Shown here in pieces: positions 12,901 through 21,900 of a stretch of 64,000 nt of DNA. The stretch is from Holacanthus passer. Lineage: Eukaryota > Chordata > Actinopteri > Pomacanthidae. Where the stretch lies: positions 13,814,001 through 13,878,000 of the forward strand of contig JAFREQ010000014.1 of the NCBI GenBank assembly GCA_025331565.1, read 5' to 3'. Position 1 is the first letter of the stretch. Every line of letters starts with the position of its first letter. Position numbers and translations under genes: made by a program. The notes below the pieces were generated by a model. It did no database searches and had not been told where the DNA came from. It saw only the letters and a program-made list of their open reading frames with translations.

Positions 12901-15900
12901 ATGAATAATGAAAAACAACCACTGACTCCATTCAGATGAAATGGAGCAATCTCCCAGGGCCTACTCTGATCCACTCTCTAAGACTGTGTAATCTGCCAAG
13001 GTAGCGCAGAATAAGAGACAGTTACATCCACGTCTCATCACTGGCACACCTCTGCAAGATGTTTACACTCTCCTCTCATCTCACTCTAAATTGCACTTGG
13101 AAAAACAGCAATGTGTCTGACGCCAGGCTCTCTAAAATGAAAGGACGAGCTGAAGCTGAAGATTAAGTCTTTAAAATGAAATATCGGTAGGTGGCAGAAG
13201 ACAGGCTGTAATTTACCTCTGAGAGTAGCTGTTGGCCGTTCTTCAGCCACGTGTAGGAGGGTTTGGGCTTCCCATTGGCCCGGCACTCCCAGTCTAGTCT
13301 CTCCTCTATGGCCAGGGCCGTGTCCTTCATGGCCTGGATCCACTGAGGTTTGGCTGAGGGAACAGAAATATACTCCAGTGAAATATCTGACGAGAAGCGA
13401 GAGGACAGATTTCGTAGGAGCGGAGTGATCTCATTGAATATGCTGCATCCAAAATAGTTCAAAGGGAAAGTATGCGCAGATTGACAGCTCAAACAAGTGG
13501 AAATGATAAAAAAAAAAAAACGTCTGGAGAATGGGTTTGTTTTTAAAGGGGAAAGAGGCGAGAAGAGTGAATGTAGGGTATCACTCAGTTTCATCACTTT
13601 AATGTGTCAGCAGCCTGTGGCAACTCAAAGATTAGCACCAAAGCCACAAAGCAGGAAGCTCTCATGACGGGTGAAATGCACCAGACACCAGCGCTCACCC
13701 CGACCTGTCACCTTAATTCTGTGTATAATAAACATCACCCCTGTCAGTTTCCCATCCAGCACATCCGGCATCTTGCCTCTTACATATTTACAGCTTTTCA
13801 GGAATTTTCATGGGTAGAGCGTTGTGCCCATAATAAGCACAGCTCACTTTGCAGGCACTGTACATACCATCAGCTCCAATTTCACAAGTGTCATTTTCCC
13901 TCTCTCACACAAATTCACGGCTGAAGTAAGCCAAGAACCCACAAGTGTAATAACTGCAGTATAATTAAAACAAACAGTGCTTATTATCCAGGAAGAAGGT
14001 AATGACTTTTTCCAGCTGTGTGCATAACAATGAGTGGTTAAAAATCATTACAAATATCTTATTACCAAATAACAATTCTGAACCACTTTAACCAATTGCT
14101 GATCATAATAGTATTAAATCCAGAACAACGCTAATTCCAAAAAGTTGTGACGCTGTGTCAAACATCAATAAAACAGAATGTGATAATTTGCTAAATTGAA
14201 AACAGTACAAAGACAATATAGTTAATGTTTGACCTCATCACCTTCATTGATTTTTGTAAATTATCTGCTTATTCTGAATTTGATGGCAGTAACACGTTTC
14301 AAACAGGTTGGGACAGGAGCAACAAAAGACTGTGAAAGTTGTGGACTGATCCAAAAACACCTGTTTGGGTCATTCCACAGGTAAACAGGTTGATTGGTAA
14401 CAGGTGATAGTATCATGATTGGGTATGAAAGGTTCATCCTGGAAAGACTCAGTTGTTCACAAGCAAGGATGGAGAGAGGTTCAACACTTTGTCAAACACG
14501 TGATTGTATAAAGGAGATTAATACATGGGCTTTAGAAAACTGTTGTTGATAAACAGAGTTTGCTTTGTTGAGTTGTACACAATATTTCTAAGCATATAAG
14601 TCTTAGTACCATAGAAGGCCAGTCGACCGGTGGCCGTGTTCTTGCCCATCTTGTTCTCAGCCACACACTCGTATCCTCCTGTATCGTCCTGCTGGAAGCT
14701 GGGGATCTCCATCACGGCGTTCGAGTACTTCATTTTGACTTTGCTGGGGAAGGGGACGCCGTTAGCCCTCTTCCAGGTGATCTCCGGCACAGGGCTGGAG
14801 GAGAAAGAGAAAGGAGACCTCAGCTTAAAAATCACGATTCCACGTTCCTTTGAACTTTAAAGATTGTCGCTCAGGTCGCAGGAGTCTGTAATGATCCTGC
14901 AATAAAGTGTTTGATGGAGCTTAAAGTCTATTCACTGTACTTTTGCAGATGAATGGTTTTAGAGTTAACTCAATCCAACAACAACAAAAAAGCCATCTCA
15001 CATGGTTTTCAAACCCATCATGGCTTAACCACACTCAAAGAAATATAATTGCCACGCTAACTTTAGGATATAGAAATCGGAAGGTTCCTCGTCTGGAATA
15101 AAAGACAGCAGAAGATTGAAAACATGCTTCAAGGAATCCAGCTTACTTCCCAAGGGCGAAACACTCCAGCGTAACTGTTGATCCTTTTGCAGCGGGTACA
15201 TTGTCTGGGAAATTAACTTCTATTTTCGGCTCGTATTCACCCATCACTCCTATGAAGAGCAAACACAAGAACTTGCTCAGTCCTCCATTATTCATGACTT
15301 ACAAGCAATATGGCTTGCATTATGGACCAAACAATAGCACTGTAAAAACTAACAGAGGAGAAATAAAAGACACGCGAGCAAACATTCTCTCACGGGTAAA
15401 CTCAAAGTAGTACATCACTTAAGTGTGCAGTCGCCAGAGCGCAGTGAAATACCAGCAAGGAATAATTTAAATCTCTTCTTGGTGGACGAGACGGAGCAGA
15501 TTTGAAATCTTGTTTTTTCAGCTAGTCGGGCTGTTTGTCTATTATCTCAAAGCTTGAGTGGGCAGTTCCAAACCTCTGGTGTTTTATTGTTAATATCAGT
15601 ATTCAGGGAAGACAGTCGAGACCGGGATCTGAAATTGATGCGACGGGATTTAAATTTATGCAGCTACATGTACAGTACGCTGAGTGGAAACTAACTGGTT
15701 GAGCCACCAGAACACTCAATGTAATGGTCCAATGACGTATAGCTTATGTTTAATTCATTTCCAAGGCAATCTTTATTCACTCTTTCCATGAAAGCACAAG
15801 AGAGAAAAGAACAACAGAGCGCTGAGGACCGGCCTGAGAATTCATGTGAAAGCGCAGGGAAAGCTTTTAAAGGGAATGCGAATTATAAGAAAGCTAAGTC

Positions 15901-18900
15901 AGCGAAGAGGAGATTTGGGCGCTTTGTTTGCTGGCCTACATTGAGGAGCAACTATTTACTTACAGGCATTAGCACTCTGTGACTCAACCACAGCGAGGCA
16001 CGACAGGACAAAGAGCACTCATGCTCGTATGATGATTAAAGCCACCTTGAAAGGGAAGGTCCTCAATACATGGCTGAAAGGTACACTTGACACATCACGG
16101 CCTTAAGCTGTTGTCTTACCATCTGTCCTGAGGATCAGAGACGTGGGCGAGCTGTGAACTTTGCCCTTCGTGATGCTGTTCATCACCACGCAAGTGTAGT
16201 TACCCACGTCGGAGGGCTCCACCTTGGCGATGTAAAGGTTTCCCGTCTGCTGGGAGACGAAACGCCGACTGTCTTGCTGAACAAAGTAGGGGTACTCGTT
16301 GAACACCCAGGCGTAAGTAAGGTCTGGAAGAAAAAGACCGCGGACACTGTATAAGGTGATATTAAATGGAATTAGGAGTGATTATGAAAAGGCTAATCAG
16401 TGTTGGCGAGATTATAATTAAATCTTTAATTTAAAATAATTGCGGTGTTATTGCAGGCGAAGACAAAGGCCAGAGAGTTTACCTCCTGAGGAAGTGGGCG
16501 TCCCGCAAAGCAACACCACTCCTTGTCCTTCCCGGACCGACACTGCACTTCTGGTGTGGACTTTGAAGTGATCTAAGTCTGAGGGAAAGAAAAATGAAAA
16601 GAAAGATCACCGCAGGATTTCACATATCAGAGAGGAACGGAGCTGAGTAAAAGCTCTCAGCAAGACACTGACACAAGCCCATAAGGAAATTGTCATGAGA
16701 ATTGCACCTCGGCAATGTCTGAGAGAGAGACGGGGTGAGGCACAAAAGAGCCTGTGCATGGGAGAGGTTTTGTAAAAGACGAAAATACAGAGCGGACATT
16801 TGAACCCAGGCCCGAAACTAGATATTAGATATCATTTTTAAGGCATCGGGACTAGTCTGGTGAGAAGAGGTTATAACTCCAGTTGTGTGTGAAAGCTGTG
16901 AGCATTGCATGATGGGATAGGCTGCAACCCAAAACAGCCCCATAACACAAGAGTAAGTTGAAAACACTAAAAACGATTTAATACTTGAAAATAATTCAAT
17001 GCAATGTAGTTGGTTGCTTAGTCTGACTTAAGCTGCAGTAGGTTAAACACTTAATTCTATTTTATTATTAATATATGATACACATCCAAATAATGCCAAA
17101 CTAAAACCCACATAGTAATAATAGCGTTTTCACTTTCGGTGTTATTACATATGTTTCCCAGTGCATGTTTTCCCACTTCCCACTCGTGGTATCTAACCAT
17201 CTTCTCTTTGAATAACCCACAGACTTTGCTGCAGCCACAATTTCAATTTCATTTAAAAAGGTACAAATTGGTGAAACTCCAACTCTGCTCACATCTTAAA
17301 AGCTTGTTAAATAAAAAAAAATATCTGCATGGCCAGAAACCACAAAGAGAAGGTGTGAAAAGATGTTTTGCTGTGATCGTGAACAGTAGCCCTAATGAAC
17401 CGCACATAAATAGTAAGCAGTCATTTCTCCATTCATTTGATGCGTTTGTTCAAATGCTCAAGGTGATGTGTGATGTGAAAGAAGTCAAGGTTTCCATACA
17501 GTCACAACTCATTATTTTGTGGCAATGCAGCTGTGATGTAAAGCAATATTTGCTTCCATTCATTTGTGTTATGTCATTTTCTGTAACAGCACCAGCATGT
17601 TCTGTTCCAGTCAAAGTAAACGTTCTGTCCATAAACTAGTGAAAGACTCCCTCCTCTTAAAATCAAGTTTCTAACCTTGTGTACCAATGACAGCCTCAGA
17701 AACAGATTCAGACAGTCATGGTTTCATATCAAAGAAACCAATCCTGTCAACTTGCAGGGTGGGGTTTCACTATTTTCAAAATGATGGCAGGGACGTGTTC
17801 TGTTTTCAGTTGGTGAGCCTTCGAGAATCTGAAAATACGAGAGCCAAACTTCCAGAGAAAACTTGATTGCAGTAGAGCTCTGTTTTGCCACAAAACTTAT
17901 ACTGAATGCTGTTCCATCCATTTATCTTTGGGACACAGCGAGTACGAACCAACATGTTGGTCAAACTGTAAGTTTTAATTTTTCTTGTGTTTTGTCTGTT
18001 GGCGGTGTCCAAACCAATCTGCAGTGTGCTAGATAATGTTAGCCAACGTCAGGCTGCCAAGTTACGTGATGATTCATGTCAAATGCTGACAGGACAATTT
18101 ATATGGTTTGGGGTTGTTCATGAAGAAAGTTACGATACTCAAAATTGAGTTTGTCTGATAATGAAGCTATTGAATTAGATGACGGTTGTGTTCGTGACAG
18201 AAAACTTCACATGACTTTGGGGTTGTTCTTCTTCGGTTTCCGTTTCAAACACGTGTGCCTGAATTACTCCTACATTACAAGCGGAGGTGTGTGTGGTGGT
18301 TGAAGTTGAGTTGAAGGTGTGCAGGTATGCTGTGCAGGTGAGTGCGGGTGGAGATAGAGGCAGGGACTATTTGCTTCTTCATCGATCCGGGCATGCTCCA
18401 TGAAGGCAAAGATGTAGGCTTACATCTAAGGTGATGTAAGCATAAATGGATTTTTTCAGGGGATTCTAAATATGTACTTTTAATGAACAGAGATGAGTTT
18501 TTAAGGGTTTAATCAATGCCAGGAGAGGAACTTAAAGCAATTTAGCGAGCCGATTTTGACTACTTTGTCCCAGAGTACATTTAATTACACACCAATGATG
18601 CAATTGTGCAAAGTGACATGAAGTGAAGTGGTTATTCTAGTTTGCTACCTCAACATTTAATGCAGCTTCATAGCAACGTCTGCAGCACTCTGATAAATAT
18701 TTCACATATCAACCATCCAGTTTCGGCGTTCCTCTGCATTATTTGCTAAGTGCTGCTGCACTTTCACGCCATCTCTTAGTGGAAAAGTGACAAACACTGA
18801 CAACAACTTACAGGCAAACTGCAGACTGGCTCTCCTGCTGAGGATAGCTCCTACAGTGTTGTACGCCATACACTGGTACATCCCTACGTCCTGGTAGCGG

Positions 18901-21900
18901 TCCAGACTGCTTATAATGAGGTTGCCCCCAGACAGACGCCGCCGGCGATCCAGGCCCAGATTTATGAGAGTCCCATTCAATGACCATCTGTGAGGGCAAA
19001 GACACCATCAGTCCCTGGCAAAACACACTGTCCACTTCTTTCTACCAACCAAGGTGGTCTGACAGGAGGTGAGCCGGGAACACAACTCACTGTAGTTACT
19101 CAGTCCAAGCGAGAATAATATACTGTATATTTGTGCTGGTGTGAAGGAATTTACAGGCTCGGAGCATAAACAGCATGACGCTTACCGTTGGGATTTTTGC
19201 CATTAATTCTTGTCCTGCTGTGCTTCAACTTTCCTGACAAGCAAAGTTTCAAATAAAAGTGTGTTTCTAGAGTCATAAAGAGCAGCTTGGGAAAAAGATG
19301 AATGAATATGTGCACATCCATCAACAGTAAATACACTGATAAACACTTGAATGGCGTCTGAAATCAAAGTCGCATTTTGTTTCTTCACAGTCCTAAATTC
19401 TTGTCTGACATTTTTAGAAACAGCATGACATTAATAATTGCATGCTTCTACCTATGATATTCAGTATATGTGTCGTAATTGTTGTTTGCTGCAGTGTCCA
19501 TACGTCAAAGTCATTTGTTTAACTAACATGCCAGAGTGTTATTGGTTATGTGTTTCATGCAAATGTCTTATTCATATTGTATGTTTCTGTTTTCATTCCA
19601 TTTTTCTTTATTCCGCTCTGTCATGTCTTGCTGCTGTGGCTATCCCATTTTCCCCACAGGGATCATTAAAGTTTAATCTTAGAGTATCATACACAAAGCT
19701 GTCCTCGGCTATTTAAGGGAAGCAGAAGATAACGGTTTGAGAAGCCATCCTCGATATTATCATCAGTCTTAACTATAATCACCTCTTCTCTGCCACATTA
19801 TATTTACATAATGTGACATTATTCCACCTTTGACTTCTCATTAGGACAAAACATTAGCACTTGGCAAGAGGTAACAGCAGGCTGATGTAACAAAGGATGC
19901 TTTTCACACTCCTTTTCACCTTCCATTACATCTTTTCCACACTTAGCAGGTGTGGGAATTTAAGAAAAATCATACTTTATGCGTCCGGTTGAGATTGCTG
20001 ATATCAAATAAATGAAGCACCTAAAAGAACTCTTAAAAATGCAAGGTTAATTCATTGATTTAAACAAGTCTCATTATTCAGCGTGAAAAGCCTTTCTTTT
20101 CTCGAGCACAACACTTCATCTATTTTTAAATGCTATTCAAAACTGGAGCACTGATGGGTTCAAGGGCAAAGCACTTTTCAAAACGTTTTCTCAAAGCGCA
20201 GAAAATAATTTTTTTTTTCCCTCTCCTTCAGCCACATTTTTTTTCTGTTCTGCTCTCCTTAAGAGGAGTTTAAAGACGTGGAGGCCATGATGGGCGATTT
20301 TCCAAACGCTTTCAAGTCCAGCTTCCAAAATAATTTCTTAAAGAATATATCCAAACCATTAAATGTTGATGAGTGCCTGCTGCATGTATTGAGATTAACT
20401 CGAACACTTCAGAGACTGTTTGCCCGATGAATACATAAAGGGTGGGTCAGCTACTGATACATGGCGTTGGCATAGGTGTTTGCGTCCTGAGTCACCACTT
20501 TCACCTCTTTTTGACCTGCTCTGAAATGCCTCTGCTGCTCAGTGGTGCCCTGAACATCAGGCAGGTGATTGAATAGCAACTCCAAAAACCAAATTACTCG
20601 GCATGAGACTCATTTTGTGAACACATGTTGTCTGACCATCTGACCGCAGAGAAACTTAGTATTCCAGATGATCCTGCGGTCCAGAGCCACAGACTTCAAA
20701 CCTCAGGTCGGGTAAAGGTCAGACATCTCTGTTTAGACGTCTGTGAAGACTCTCAGTCATTCAGGTCACTGCTCTCCAAGGAGGTTGAATCTAGGACAAC
20801 TGGACTTGGTTGAAGATATCATCATCCAACAGGCTTCTTCAGTTTTAACAGATCATTCCTTGGATGCTCAGATTTTTAAAGCATCCCTTTCATGACCTGC
20901 TGCAGAGAAGATGCTTTTCTATAGAAGACGTGGGTTTCTCCCGTGAGCTTTTTTTTTTTTTTTTTTCATGCCTCTACACACTATGAAGGTCTCATCTCTT
21001 TGTGAGTGACAGGGATGGCAGTAGAAAGAAAAAGAAAGGGGGAGGGAGCGGTGTGAGCCCATTTACACTTCAAGAGAGGAGCCAGAGAGGTGCTGAGGGC
21101 ATGCAGAGCCCAGCACAGCCAGCCTCGAGAAGACACCACCATAAAACAGGCTCATCTCACCTTTAATCAGTACGTGGAAATATCTGGTCCTAGGCGAGGA
21201 ATGTGTAAAGCCTGATATAATGAGCAATTATCATTCAGCTCGTCTGTGCCGCAGTAATTCCGCTTTTGAACGCCAAAGACACTTGTAATCAATGCCTGTT
21301 GGTGCCAACTGGTGTCTAGCAACCTGCATCGGTCGCCGCCGTTTTTTTTTTGTTTTTTTTTAAGGGGAGATTTAAGATGCATTAAGATGCTACACGTGTG
21401 TCACTGAGATAATATCTGGCGAGACGAGAGGCAGATTGGCGGCATGTTAGTCAATAAGAATTTGTAAAGCCATAATGACGCCGCTGCTAAGAGCGTCTGT
21501 ATGTGTTTCGGTCTGATTTGTAGAAAATTAACAACACCTTCCTATTCCATGTGAGAAATACTGGAATTTCTAAATCCTTATCTACGGTACTGTAAATGAT
21601 TGAAATCAAATCTTTACCCATGTTTGCACATTATCCATTTTTCTTTTAAAAAGCTGTTAGTTTTAAACAGACAGTTTTTTTTTTTTTGTCCCTAAATCCA
21701 AATGTTATATTTTCTGCACTGATCACAGCACTTAACATTAAACAAGGTCCTCTTATGACACTGACGACTCCGAAAAAGCTTTCAGTGACAAAAGTGAAGA
21801 GAAGACGAGAAAGAAAGTGGATGTGAGCTGCTGATTACCAGCCTGATCATAAAAAATGGTTTTTGTAGCGGAAATTTTAAACCCAGTATTCAGACAGATT

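Noticed and set aside
17139..17639. 166-codon plus-strand ORF in a cntn6 intron
   Set aside because: It is antisense to the gene, has no recognisable domain or repeat protein motif, and is low-complexity AT-rich. Chance frame.
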